Part shown: positions 28,905 to 37,377 of the stretch, piece after piece
Layout of the letters: each line of letters starts with the position of its first letter
How positions within the stretch are numbered: position 1 is the first letter of the stretch
Assembly (NCBI RefSeq): GCF_001522585.2
Contig: NZ_CP013372.1
Location: 992,001 to 1,056,000, forward strand
DNA: 64,000 nucleotides
Reading direction: 5' to 3'
From: Burkholderia sp. NRF60-BP8
Lineage (GTDB): Bacteria > Pseudomonadota > Gammaproteobacteria > Burkholderiales > Burkholderiaceae
Translations under genes and position numbers: made by a program
The notes under the pieces: generated by a model
What the model was told of the DNA's origin: nothing
The model's database searches: none
What the model saw: the letters and a program-made list of their open reading frames with translations, nothing else

Positions 28905-29957
28905 CTAACGCGCGCCGAACCCGCCGGCGCCCGGCGGCGGATCGATCTCGACCCGGTTCTTGCCTTCGTGCTTCGCGCGATAGAGCGCGCGGTCGGCCGC
29001 CTCGATCAGGAGTGTCGTCGGCAGGCCGGGCGTGGGCACGATGCTCGCGCCGCCGATGCTGATCGTCACCGTGTGGTTGCCCGTCGACGAGTGCGCATGC
29101 CGCAGGCGCAGCGCTTCGACCGCGAGCCGGATCTTCTCGCCGAGCAGCCGTGCGGCGCCCGGCGACGTGGCCGGCATCACGACCGCGAATTCCTCGCCGC
29201 CGAAGCGCGCGGCGAGATCGCCCGACTGCCCGAGGCAGCGCTCGATCGTGGATGCGATCTGCTTGAGCACGTTGTCGCCCGACACGTGCCCGTACGTGTC
29301 GTTGTACAGCTTGAAGTTGTCGACGTCGATCATCAGCAGCGACAGCTCGCTGCGTTCGCGCGCGCCGCGCCGCCACTCGGCGGCCAGGTATTCGTCGAGA
29401 TAGCGCCGGTTCGACAGCCCGGTCAGGCCGTCGGAGTGCGTGAGGCGCCGCAGTTCGAGATTGGCCTCGAGCAATTGCTGTTGCGACTGCCGCAACGCGC
29501 GATAGGCTTCGTCGCGCTGCAGCAGGTTCATGTACGAGCGCGAGTGGTAGCGGATGCGCGCGACGAGTTCGATGCGATCGGGCAGCTTGACCAGATAGTC
29601 GTTCGCGCCGGCCGCGAACGCGGCGCTCTTGATCACCGGCTCTTCCTGCGTCGACAGCACGATGATCGGCACGTCGCGCGTCGCCGGATTCGCGCGGTAC
29701 GCCCGCACGAGGCTCAGCCCGTCGATGCCCGGCATCACGAGGTCCTGCAGGATCACGGTCGGGCGCGTCTCGATCGCGGTGGCCATCGCGTCGTCCGAGC
29801 GCGGGCAGTAGTGGAAGTCGATGCCTTCCTCGTCGACGAGCGCGCGCCGCACGGCCTCCGCGACGATCGTCTGGTCGTCGACCAGCAACACCATCGCCGG
29901 CGCGTCGGCGGGCGACGCGGTCGAACCGCCCGGCGGGCGAGTCAGGTCAATCGTCAT
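28905..29957 (-). CDS. wspR: Response regulator diguanylate cyclase, WspR-like
   Basis: A 350-residue protein: receiver domain with phospho-acceptor Asp72 ('VILQDLVMPGIDG') and Lys in 'DYLVKLPDR', a long helical linker, then a GGDEF domain with active GGEEF. Similarity to WspR of Pseudomonas aeruginosa is clear along the whole length ('AFAAGANDYLVKLPDRIELV', 'RYHSRSYMNLLQRDEAYRAL'). It makes c-di-GMP when phosphorylated. Where WspR has the inhibitory-site RxxD just ahead of GGEEF, this protein reads Q-S-G-D, so product inhibition is probably lost. It follows wspF by 76 bases. The kinase WspE and other Wsp genes are not in the window. Confidence 0.92.
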   Translation of the reverse strand: MTIDLTRPPGGSTASPADAPAMVLLVDDQTIVAEAVRRALVDEEGIDFHYCPRSDDAMATAIETRPTVILQDLVMPGIDGLSLVRAYRANPATRDVPIIVLSTQEEPVIKSAAFAAGANDYLVKLPDRIELVARIRYHSRSYMNLLQRDEAYRALRQSQQQLLEANLELRRLTHSDGLTGLSNRRYLDEYLAAEWRRGARERSELSLLMIDVDNFKLYNDTYGHVSGDNVLKQIASTIERCLGQSGDLAARFGGEEFAVVMPATSPGAARLLGEKIRLAVEALRLRHAHSSTGNHTVTISIGGASIVPTPGLPTTLLIEAADRALYRAKHEGKNRVEIDPPPGAGGFGAR

Positions 29958-30033
29958 GATCGATGCGGGTCGTTGCGGTTGTCGCGGTCGTTGCAGAAGC
30001 AGGCATGGGTGTTGCGCACGGTCATCGTCGGGT

Positions 30034-31035
30034 TCAGAGCCGCGCGAGCGCCGCCAGCTCGCCCGCGATGCGCCCGAGCGGCAGGATCGCACGCGCCGCG
30101 CCGAGCGTCGCGGCCGCCTTCGGCATGCCGTACACCGCGCTCGTCGCCTCGTCCTGCGCGATCGTATGGTAGCCCTTCATCCGCAGCGCCTTCAGGCCGA
30201 TCGCGCCGTCGCGTCCCATCCCCGTGAGCAGTACGCCGATCACGCGGCCGGGCCAGTGCTCGGTCAGGCTGTTGAAGAACACGTCGACCGACGGCCGATA
30301 CGGCGTGGCGGCCGGTTCCCGCGTGTATTCGAGCGTGCCGGCGCGCGTGATGCGCAGGTGGTCGTCGGTCGCGGCGAGCAGCGCGACGCCCGGCTGCGGG
30401 CGGTCGCCTTCGCGCGCGACGCGCACGGCGAGCCGGGTCTGACCGTCGAGCCATTGCGCCATGCCTTCGGCGAACGCGCGATCGACGTGCTGCACGATCA
30501 CGATCGGCGCATTGAAATCGGCCGGCAGGCTGCCGAGGATCGACGCGAGCGCGCCGGGGCCGCCGGCCGATGCGCCGATCGCGACCAGCGGGCCGCCGCC
30601 GCGCGCGGCCGCGCCGGCGACGCGCGTGCCGCCCGGCGCGTCGAGCAGGCGGCCGATCTGGTCGATCTTCGCGAGCAGCAGTTTCGTCGTGTCGCCGGCG
30701 GCGCCGTCGCCGAGCCGCGGCGTGTCGACCGCGTCGAGCGCGCCGGCGCCCATCGCCTCGAACACGCGCCACGCGTTCGCGCCGATGCAGCTCGTCACGA
30801 TCAGGATCGCGCACGGTCGTTCGGAACGCATGATCCGACGCGTCGCTTCGATCCCGTCGAATTTCGGCATGATCAGATCCATCAGCACGATGTCGGGCGG
30901 CTGCGCGGCGCACAGTTCGACGGCTTGCGGGCCGTCGGTCGCGACCCACAGCACGCGGTGCTCGGGCCGTCGCGCGATCGCGCGGCGCATCGCCTCGACG
31001 GCAAGCGGGAGGTCGTTGACGATGCCGATGTTCAC
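30034..31035 (-). CDS. wspF: Chemotaxis-type methylesterase, WspF-like
   Basis: A 333-residue CheB protein: receiver domain with Asp in 'DIVLMDLIMPKFDG' (about residue 54) and a methylesterase domain with Ser in 'VAIGASAGGPGALASIL', His in 'VIVQHVDRAF' and Asp in 'LLTGMGRDGAIG'. The sequence follows WspF of Pseudomonas closely ('IGIVNDLPLAVEAMRRA'). It would demethylate the WspA receptor and restrain WspR output. The start is GTG with GGAGAATTC upstream; an in-frame extension of over 200 codons is non-coding. It is immediately upstream of wspR, but no wspA-E genes precede it. Confidence 0.92.
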   Translation of the reverse strand: MNIGIVNDLPLAVEAMRRAIARRPEHRVLWVATDGPQAVELCAAQPPDIVLMDLIMPKFDGIEATRRIMRSERPCAILIVTSCIGANAWRVFEAMGAGALDAVDTPRLGDGAAGDTTKLLLAKIDQIGRLLDAPGGTRVAGAAARGGGPLVAIGASAGGPGALASILGSLPADFNAPIVIVQHVDRAFAEGMAQWLDGQTRLAVRVAREGDRPQPGVALLAATDDHLRITRAGTLEYTREPAATPYRPSVDVFFNSLTEHWPGRVIGVLLTGMGRDGAIGLKALRMKGYHTIAQDEATSAVYGMPKAAATLGAARAILPLGRIAGELAALARL

Positions 31036-31747
31036 AAGCGGAATTCTCCGGTCGGTTCGTAGTGTTGGAGGTGGGCCGGGTTCATGGAGGGGGGCAGCCT
31101 GTTCGGCGCTCGCTGCCGGGCGGCATCGGCGGCCGGACGGCGCGGCATTCTTTTCGGTTGACGACGCCCGAATGCTGTCATGCAGCGCGGGCGGCGGCAA
31201 TCGAAAAATGAACGCATGATGCCGTTTCAGTGCGTTTCCTCTATGACTGTGCCGCATTGCCTGCAAGCGGGCCAGTGATCCTGTCCGGACAGGCCGCAAA
31301 AGTCCGCATGTTACCGTGCCGGCATCGACAAAAAAGAAAACGGGATCCCGAGGAGCGCGCCCGAAACCCTGCTCGTCAGCCGCGCGTCGTTCGCACCGGT
31401 CGCGATCGGGCGCGACGGCCGTTTGCCGTAGAGGATCTACATCGAGAGCGCGTATGCGTCGACCGACCGCGCTTGCCCGGTCGAACGCGATGCGCGGCGC
31501 GGGCGGCATTTCAACCCGATCTCGTGTGCCGCCCGCGACGAGGCCGAAGCCTTCATGACGGAAACCGATCGCGCCGACGAGGCGCGGCGGCCAACTTGCC
31601 GAGGCGCCTCGCGCAGACTGACGACCGGCAACCGCGCGAGGGCAGGTTTTGACATGGGCGCGGTCGAGCCGGCCGCGTAGCGGGCCGTACCGAGCCGTAC
31701 CGGGCCGTCGAGGCATCGGGCCGCGGCGCACACGCGCCGCCGCACCG
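31036..31747. other. Long region without an intact gene
   Basis: About 710 bases between wspF and a small leftward gene. It includes the wspF promoter region on the right-hand side of that gene (AT-richer, with GAAAAATGAACG) and a stretch with coding-like codon bias broken by a stop, described separately. Other open frames here are Arg/Pro-rich and look like chance frames. Confidence 0.5.
31324..31680 (+). pseudogene. Possible decayed gene with in-frame stop
   Basis: One plus-strand frame keeps strong G/C preference at third positions over about 115 codons, starting IDKKENGIPRSAPETLLVSR and, after a TAG near 31435, continuing 'RIYIESAYASTDRACPVERD' to a second TAG. Neither half has a clear start codon and ribosome binding site. 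I do not recognise the protein. It could be the remains of a small gene, or simply a chance frame in GC-rich DNA. Confidence 0.3.
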
Positions 31748-31972
31748 TCAATGGCTGCGCGCGTAGCCCTGGATCAGCGCGCGCATCATCCCTTCGACCG
31801 TCGCGTCGCGCAGATCGCCTTCCTGCTCGGCTTCCTCGACGAGCGCCGCATAAGCGGTCGCGAGCGTCACGCGGTCGACTTCATGGCGTTGCTCCATCAG
31901 CGTCACCATCCCGTCCTTCGCCAGATGAGCGGAGAACGCGCGGCTGCCGATGGTCTGGAATACGTCAATCAT
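31748..31972 (-). CDS. Small hypothetical protein
   Basis: A 74-residue protein, MIDVFQTIGSRAFSAHLAKD onwards, with a balanced amino acid composition, mostly helical, and acidic residues in the middle ('ALVEEAEQEGDLRDATVEGM'). The ATG is preceded by a GGGAGAGCC-like binding site. No signal peptide or membrane segment. Codon bias supports a real gene. Function unknown; stands alone between the wspF upstream region and the DUF969 operon. Confidence 0.72.
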   Translation of the reverse strand: MIDVFQTIGSRAFSAHLAKDGMVTLMEQRHEVDRVTLATAYAALVEEAEQEGDLRDATVEGMMRALIQGYARSH

Positions 31973-32134
31973 GGCGGCTCTCCCGTACGTTGCCGATGCC
32001 TTTCAGTGTAGTCGCCGTCCCGGGGCCGCGCCACGCGCGCGGGCCGACCCGATTCGTCCGATGAAATGCGTCCGACACACGGCGCGCGCACGGTATCCGC
32101 AGGCTTCAACGTTTACCCGAATCGGCAAATTGTC

Positions 32135-32154
32135 GACTTTTTATCGATAAAGTC
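32135..32154. promoter_or_regulatory. Inverted repeat ahead of the DUF969 operon
   Basis: GACTTT-TTATCGAT-AAAGTC, perfect 6-base arms with a centre that contains ATCGAT, about 90 bases upstream of the first gene. The AT-rich surroundings (TTGTCG just before it) suggest it overlaps a promoter and is an operator, perhaps for a GntR- or LysR-type protein not encoded nearby. Confidence 0.45.
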
Positions 32155-32243
32155 TCGTGTTAGATTTCGCCGTCCGAGCCCGATGCAAACCGGGCCGCCT
32201 ACGCGTTGCCGACGTGCCGCGCGTCCAGACACACGGAGGAGAA

Positions 32244-32933
32244 ATGCTGGTGCTGATTGGGGTGCCGATCGTCGTGATCGGCTTCGCGCTGCGCTTCAAT
32301 GCGCTGCTGGTGGTCACGATCGCGGGGCTCGCGACGGGGCTGGCGGGCGGGCTGAATCTCGTCGACATCGTCGGCGCGTTCGGCAAGGCGTTCGCCGAGA
32401 ACCGCTACATGGGGCTGATCTGGCTCACGCTGCCGGTGATCGCGCTGCTCGAGCGCAACGGGCTCAAGGAGCAGGCGAAGCGGATGATCTCGCGCGTGCA
32501 GGCGGCCACCACGGGCCGCGTACTGATGCTGTATTTCGTGCTGCGCCAGGCGACGGCCGCGCTCGGTCTCACGTCGCTCGGCGGCCACGCGCAGATGGTG
32601 CGGCCGCTGATCGCGCCGATGGCCGAGGCCGCCGCGGTCAGCCGGCACGGCGAGCTGCCCGAGTCGGTGCGCCAGCAGATCCGCGCGCACGCGTCGGGCG
32701 CCGACAACGTCGCCGTGTTCTTCGGCGAGGACATCTTCATCGCGATCCAGTCGATCCTGCTGATCAAGGGCTTTCTCGAACAGAACGGCATCGCCATCGA
32801 GCCGCTGCACCTGTCGGTGTGGGCGATCCCGACCGCGATCGCCGCGCTGCTGATTCACTGCACGCGCCTCGCGCTGCTCGACCGCCGGCTCGCGCGCGGC
32901 TTCGGCCTGGTGAAGCAGGAGGGCGCGCGATGA
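32244..32933 (+). CDS. DUF969 membrane protein, transporter subunit
   Basis: A 229-residue membrane protein with about five or six hydrophobic segments. The N-terminus 'MLVLIGVPIVVIGFALRFNA' and 'LWLTLPVIALLERNG'-like region are characteristic of DUF969. GGAGGAG lies just ahead of the ATG. DUF969 and DUF979 are nearly always encoded as a pair and, as I recall, are named in current genome annotation as subunits of a 5-oxoproline transporter; that function was proposed from gene clustering. The stop overlaps the start of the DUF979 gene, so the two are translationally coupled. Confidence 0.9.
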   Translation: MLVLIGVPIVVIGFALRFNALLVVTIAGLATGLAGGLNLVDIVGAFGKAFAENRYMGLIWLTLPVIALLERNGLKEQAKRMISRVQAATTGRVLMLYFVLRQATAALGLTSLGGHAQMVRPLIAPMAEAAAVSRHGELPESVRQQIRAHASGADNVAVFFGEDIFIAIQSILLIKGFLEQNGIAIEPLHLSVWAIPTAIAALLIHCTRLALLDRRLARGFGLVKQEGAR

Positions 32934-33880
32934 TCGGCCTCGAATCGCTGTACACGCTCGCGGGGCTGATGTTCGCCGCGTTCGCGTACTTCAACCTGAC
33001 GGACCGCACGAACCCGCGGCGCGTCGTCAATTTCGCGTTCTGGGCCATCTACGCGGTCACGTTCCTGTTCGGCGCGCTGCTACCGCATTTCGTCACGGGC
33101 TGCCTCGCGATCGCGCTTGCGCTGATCGCCGGTTCGGGCAAGCTCGGCCGCGGCCGGTCGGACGAGGCCGGCGAAGCGGCGGCCGTGCGGCGCGAGACGC
33201 TCGCGCAACGCTTCGGCAACCGGTTGTTCCTGCCGGCGCTGCTGATTCCGGTCGTCACGCTGATCGGCACGTTCGCGCTGAAACTCGTGCCGTTCGTCGA
33301 CCCGAAGAGCGTGACGCTGATCTCGCTCGTGCTGGGCACGATCGTCGCGTTCGTCGTCGCGCTCGCGATGCTGCGCGATTCCCCCGTGCATGCGCTGAAG
33401 GAAGCGCGCCATACGATGGATGCGGTCGGCTGGGCCGCGATCCTGCCGCAAATGCTCGCGGCGCTCGGCGCGCTGTTCGCGATCGCGGGCGTCGGCGGGG
33501 TGGTGTCGGGGCTCGTGAAGGAATGGGTGCCGATCGATTCGCCGTTCGCGGTGGTCGCCGCCTACACGGTCGGCATGGCGCTGTTCACGATGATCATGGG
33601 CAACGGCTTCGCCGCGTTCCCGGTGATGACGGCGGGCATCGGCCTGCCGCTGATCGTCCATCAGTTCCACGGCAACCCGGCGATCATGGGCGCGATCGGG
33701 ATGCTGAGCGGCTTCTGCGGTACGCTGATGACGCCGATGGCCGCGAACTTCAACATCGTGCCCGCGGCGCTGCTCGAACTGAAGGACAAGAACGGCGTGA
33801 TCAAGGTGCAGTGGCCGACGGCCGTGCTGCTGCTGGCCGTGAACACGCTGCTGATGTACGCGTTCGTATTCCGCTTCTGA
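32930..33880 (+). CDS. DUF979 membrane protein, transporter subunit
   Basis: A 316-residue protein with about nine hydrophobic segments. 'TMIMGNGFAAFPVMTAGIGL' and 'GTLMTPMAANFNIVPAALLE' are conserved DUF979 features and suggest a permease with re-entrant loops. It overlaps the DUF969 gene by four bases (ATGA) and has GCAGGAGGG upstream. Likely partners with DUF969 in importing a small acid or cyclic amino acid. Followed after a short gap by the DUF2891 gene. Confidence 0.9.
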   Translation: MIGLESLYTLAGLMFAAFAYFNLTDRTNPRRVVNFAFWAIYAVTFLFGALLPHFVTGCLAIALALIAGSGKLGRGRSDEAGEAAAVRRETLAQRFGNRLFLPALLIPVVTLIGTFALKLVPFVDPKSVTLISLVLGTIVAFVVALAMLRDSPVHALKEARHTMDAVGWAAILPQMLAALGALFAIAGVGGVVSGLVKEWVPIDSPFAVVAAYTVGMALFTMIMGNGFAAFPVMTAGIGLPLIVHQFHGNPAIMGAIGMLSGFCGTLMTPMAANFNIVPAALLELKDKNGVIKVQWPTAVLLLAVNTLLMYAFVFRF

Positions 33881-33899
33881 CTCGATGGACGAGATCCTC

Positions 33900-34922
33900 A
33901 TGACCGACCGACTCACTTCCGAACTCGCGTCGAAATTCGCGTCGCTCGCGCTCGCGCATCTGACCCGCGAATATCCGAACAAGCTCACGCATGCGCTCGA
34001 AGGTCCGCACGACGTGCAGGGGCCGCGCGCATTGCACCCGATCTTCTACGGCAGCTACGACTGGCACTCGTGCGTGCACGGCTACTGGCTCGTGCTGCGC
34101 GTGCTCGAACGCTACCCGGCATTGCCGGAAGCCGAACGCATCGTCGCGACCGTCGACGCGCATTTCACCGACGCGAACGTCGCCGGCGAGCGCGCGTATC
34201 TCGCGCGGCCGCACAACGCCGGCTTCGAGCGGCCGTACGGCTGGGCGTGGCTGCTCGCGCTCGCCGCGCAGCTCGAGCGGCTCGCGCTGAAGGGCGTGCT
34301 GCCGCAGGCCGCGCGCTGGGCGAAGACGATGGCGCCGCTGGCCGACCTGTTCGTGTCGCGCTTCGAGACTTTCCTGCCGAAGGCGACCTATCCGCTGCGT
34401 GTCGGCACGCACTTCAACACCGCGTTCGCGCTGGCGCTCGCGCTCGATTTCGCACGCGACACGCAGCGCGACGGGCTTGCCGCGCTGATCGTCGATACCG
34501 CGAAGCGCTGGCACCTGAACGACGTCGCATGCCAGGCGTGGGAGCCGTCGGGGGACGAATTCCTGTCGCCCGCGCTGATGGAGGCCGAACTGATGCGGCG
34601 CGTGCTGCCGGCCGCCGAATTCGACGGCTGGTTCGCGCGCTTCCTGCCCGACCTCGCGCGCGGCAAGCCCGCGACGCTGTTCGAACCGGCGACCGTCAGC
34701 GACCGTAGCGACGGCAAGATCGCGCACCTCGACGGGCTGAACCTGAGCCGCGCGTGGTGCCAGCGTTCGCTGGCCGGTGCGCTGCCGGCAGACGATGCAC
34801 GGCGTGCGAAGCTGCTCGACGCGGCCGACCGGCATCTCGCGAGCGCACTCGCGCACGTGGCCGGCGACTACATGGGCGAGCACTGGCTCGCGACGTTCGC
34901 GTTGCTCGCGCTGGACGCATAG
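33900..34922 (+). CDS. DUF2891 family protein
   Basis: A 340-residue soluble protein. It has 'HPIFYGSYDWHSCVHGYWLV' and 'RPYGWAWLLALAAQL' followed by Trp- and His-rich helical segments such as 'ACQAWEPSGDEFLSPALMEA', an arrangement resembling alpha/alpha-barrel glycosidase or epimerase folds. DUF2891 has no assigned activity that I know of. The ATG used follows GGACGAG; an ATG five codons earlier is possible. It is the third gene of the DUF969-DUF979 operon, so it may act on the transported compound. No signal peptide, so cytoplasmic. Confidence 0.88.
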   Translation: MTDRLTSELASKFASLALAHLTREYPNKLTHALEGPHDVQGPRALHPIFYGSYDWHSCVHGYWLVLRVLERYPALPEAERIVATVDAHFTDANVAGERAYLARPHNAGFERPYGWAWLLALAAQLERLALKGVLPQAARWAKTMAPLADLFVSRFETFLPKATYPLRVGTHFNTAFALALALDFARDTQRDGLAALIVDTAKRWHLNDVACQAWEPSGDEFLSPALMEAELMRRVLPAAEFDGWFARFLPDLARGKPATLFEPATVSDRSDGKIAHLDGLNLSRAWCQRSLAGALPADDARRAKLLDAADRHLASALAHVAGDYMGEHWLATFALLALDA

Positions 34923-35142
34923 CGCGCGAAGCCGCGCCGGCGGGAAGGGCCTCGGCGCGCGGCCGATACCCGCCGCGCGGGCCGCTCCGTGCAGCATGTG
35001 CGGCGCGAAGCGACCGGCTTTGCATCGTGCGCAACACCGCTTTCCACGACACGACCGACGCGCGGCGGCGGCGACTCGCTACACTGCCGTACCGGTTGGA
35101 CGGGCCCCGGCATCAGGCCCGCGAGCAAGGAGACAGAAGAGG

Positions 35143-36204
35143 ATGGACACCCCACGCGCAGCGGTCGTCACGTACCGCGGCAATGCGATCGAGAACACGC
35201 ACGTCGCCCACGTGGCGATCGTCGATGCACGCGGCCGGCTGCTGGCCCGGTTCGGCGATCCGTTCCGGATGACGCTCGCGCGCTCGGCCGCCAAGCCGGC
35301 CCAGGCGCTGTCGGTGATCGAGACGGGCGCGCCGGAACGTTTCGGCTTCGACGACGCGGACATCGCGCTGATGTGCGCGTCGCACAGCAGCGAGGACCGT
35401 CACATCGAACGCACGCGCGCGATGCTCGAGAAGGTCGACGCGCACGAATCGGATTTGCGCTGCGGCGGCCATCCGCCGTTGTCCGACGCGGTCTACCGGT
35501 CGTGGATCAAGCGCGACTACACGCCGACCGGCGTCTGCAGCAACTGTTCGGGCAAGCATGTCGGGATGCTGGCGGGTGCGCGCGCGATCGGCGCCGCGAT
35601 CGCCGATTACCATCTGCCCGACCATCCGATGCAGGTGCGCGTGAAGCACGCGGTGGCCGACGCGTGCGGCCTGCGCGACGACGAAGTCGACTGGGGCATC
35701 GACGGCTGCAACCTGCCGACGCCGGCGTTCTCGCTGGATCGGCTGGCGCGCCTGTACGCGTCGCTGGCCGACGGCGCGGACGCGGTGGAAGCGGGCGGCG
35801 CGCTCACCGATCGCGTGCGTGCACTGGCGCGCATTCACCGCGCGATGACCGCCTATCCGGAACTGGTCGCAGGCGACGGGCGCTATTGCACGGTGCTGAT
35901 GAACGCGTTCGGCGGGCAGGTGGTCGGCAAGCTCGGCGCGGATGCGTGCTACGGGATCGGCGTGCGTGCGTCCGAACGCACGCGGCAACTCGGCGCGGAC
36001 GGCGCACTCGGCATCTCGGTGAAGATCGAGGACGGCAATCTCGACGTGCTCTATATGGTCGTCAGCGAAATCCTCGAGCGGCTGCAGATCGGCACGGCCG
36101 AGCAGCGCGCGCAACTGGCCGGTTTCCACCGGCCGCCGATGCTCAACACGCAGGGCGTCGAGTTCGGGCACGCGACGTTCCCGTTCGAATTGCAGGCGGC
36201 CTGA
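35143..36204 (+). CDS. L-asparaginase, Rhizobium etli type (asparaginase II family)
   Basis: A 353-residue enzyme of the family of the Rhizobium etli thermolabile asparaginase, unrelated to Escherichia coli AnsA/AnsB. The residues described for that enzyme fall at the same numbers: S48 and K51 in 'ARSAAKPAQ', S80 in 'CASHSSE', and the zinc-site C135, K138 and C189 in 'SNCSGKH' and 'DGCNLPTP'. It hydrolyses asparagine to aspartate and ammonia in the cytoplasm. AAGGAGACAG lies upstream of the start. Together with the aspartase and permease genes nearby it forms an asparagine catabolic locus, though it is convergent with the LysR gene. Confidence 0.92.
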   Translation: MDTPRAAVVTYRGNAIENTHVAHVAIVDARGRLLARFGDPFRMTLARSAAKPAQALSVIETGAPERFGFDDADIALMCASHSSEDRHIERTRAMLEKVDAHESDLRCGGHPPLSDAVYRSWIKRDYTPTGVCSNCSGKHVGMLAGARAIGAAIADYHLPDHPMQVRVKHAVADACGLRDDEVDWGIDGCNLPTPAFSLDRLARLYASLADGADAVEAGGALTDRVRALARIHRAMTAYPELVAGDGRYCTVLMNAFGGQVVGKLGADACYGIGVRASERTRQLGADGALGISVKIEDGNLDVLYMVVSEILERLQIGTAEQRAQLAGFHRPPMLNTQGVEFGHATFPFELQAA

Positions 36205-36216
36205 ACGCGGCCGCCG

Positions 36217-36257
36217 CGCCGATGCCGTCGGCCCACGATCCGGGCCGCGCATCGGCG
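36217..36257. terminator. Inverted repeat between asparaginase and LysR genes
   Basis: Arms CGCCGATGC and GCATCGGCG are perfect over 9 bases with a 23-base loop, between two convergent stops. The long loop makes it a weak terminator candidate. Confidence 0.4.
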
Positions 36258-36261
36258 TGCG

Positions 36262-37236
36262 CTACGCGCGTGCGTCGCGAATCTTCGCCAGCTCCCGCTC
36301 CGACAGCTCGCCGATGTGCGCGAGGTGTTCCGCGAGAAAATCCTTCAGCACGCGCAGCTTCGCCGAGCTGCGCCGGTTCGCCAGATACGCGATGTAGATG
36401 AACTCGCCGGTCAGCCGGTTCTGCAGCCGATAGCGCGGCAGCACGGCTTCGAGTTGGCCGCTCGCGAGCAGGTCGCGCACCAGCCAGATCTCGAATTCCG
36501 CGATGCCGAGCCCCGCGCAGGTCGCTTCCAGCAGCAACTCCGAATGGTCGGTGACGAGATTGCCGGCCGGCAGCACGCTGTGCTGCGTGTTGCCGCGCAC
36601 GAGCGCCCAGCGCGGATCGCCTTCCGGATGCACGTAGCGCAGGCAGTTGTGGTGCTTCAGGTCGTCCGGCGTCGCCGGGCGTCCGCAGCGGTCGAGGTAG
36701 CCGGGCGTCGCGCACAGGATGCTGTCGTTGCGCGACAGCCGGTGGACGACCAGGTTGTCCAGGTAGTTCTCGCCTTCGTGGATGTCGAGATCGAAGCCAC
36801 CGGCCACGAGGTCGTTGTGGTTGTCGGTGAGCCGCACGTCGAGCTGGATCGTCGGATAGCGCGCCAGAAACGGCGCGATCAGCGGCGCGAGATGGCGGCG
36901 GCCGAACGCGACCGGCGCGGTGAGCTTCAGCGGGCCGCTCGGCTGCGCGTTCAGCTCGGCGACGACGCGCAGCGTGTCGTCGAGATCGGCGATCAGCGTG
37001 ACCGCGCGCTCCAGATAGATATGGCCGGCTTCGGTGAGCGTCACGCTGTGCGTCGAGCGGTGCAGCAGCGCGACCCCGAGCGCCTCCTCGATCGCCGTCA
37101 CCTTGCGCGCGACCGTCGACGTCGACACGTGCATCTCCTTCGCGACCGCCGAAAAACTCCCCGTTTCGACCACGCGCACGAACGCGCGCATCGCGCCGAG
37201 GTGATCGATGCCGGTTTCTCTCGCGCCTTTTTTCAT
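36262..37236 (-). CDS. LysR-family regulator, probable control of aspartase/permease operon
   Basis: A 324-residue LysR protein: winged HTH at residues 12-70 ('AFVRVVETGSFSAVAKEMHV', 'STSTVARKVTAIEEAL') and effector domain after residue 95 ('LKLTAPVAFGRRHLAPLIAP'). It belongs to the large DsdC/AaeR-like group with 'RLTDNHNDLVAGGFDLDI'. It is divergent from aspA with a 141-base spacer, the classical arrangement for control of the neighbouring operon; aspartate or asparagine would be the expected inducer. This is inference from context. Confidence 0.9.
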   Translation of the reverse strand: MKKGARETGIDHLGAMRAFVRVVETGSFSAVAKEMHVSTSTVARKVTAIEEALGVALLHRSTHSVTLTEAGHIYLERAVTLIADLDDTLRVVAELNAQPSGPLKLTAPVAFGRRHLAPLIAPFLARYPTIQLDVRLTDNHNDLVAGGFDLDIHEGENYLDNLVVHRLSRNDSILCATPGYLDRCGRPATPDDLKHHNCLRYVHPEGDPRWALVRGNTQHSVLPAGNLVTDHSELLLEATCAGLGIAEFEIWLVRDLLASGQLEAVLPRYRLQNRLTGEFIYIAYLANRRSSAKLRVLKDFLAEHLAHIGELSERELAKIRDARA

Positions 37237-37377
37237 TCGATTCTCGCTGTTGCGTCACACGCAAAACCGCTTTCGATAATACAGAAGGGAGCTTGTTTTT
37301 GCAAAGGCATAGAATGCGAACCCGTCGCGTCGGCAAGCGGCGAACGACGAGCGGCACGAGACATCCAGGAGGGCACG

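Noticed and set aside
31036..31731. Extended N-terminus of wspF
   Set aside because: The in-frame extension has no CheB similarity and has chance-frame composition; the GTG with GGAG fits the receiver domain start.
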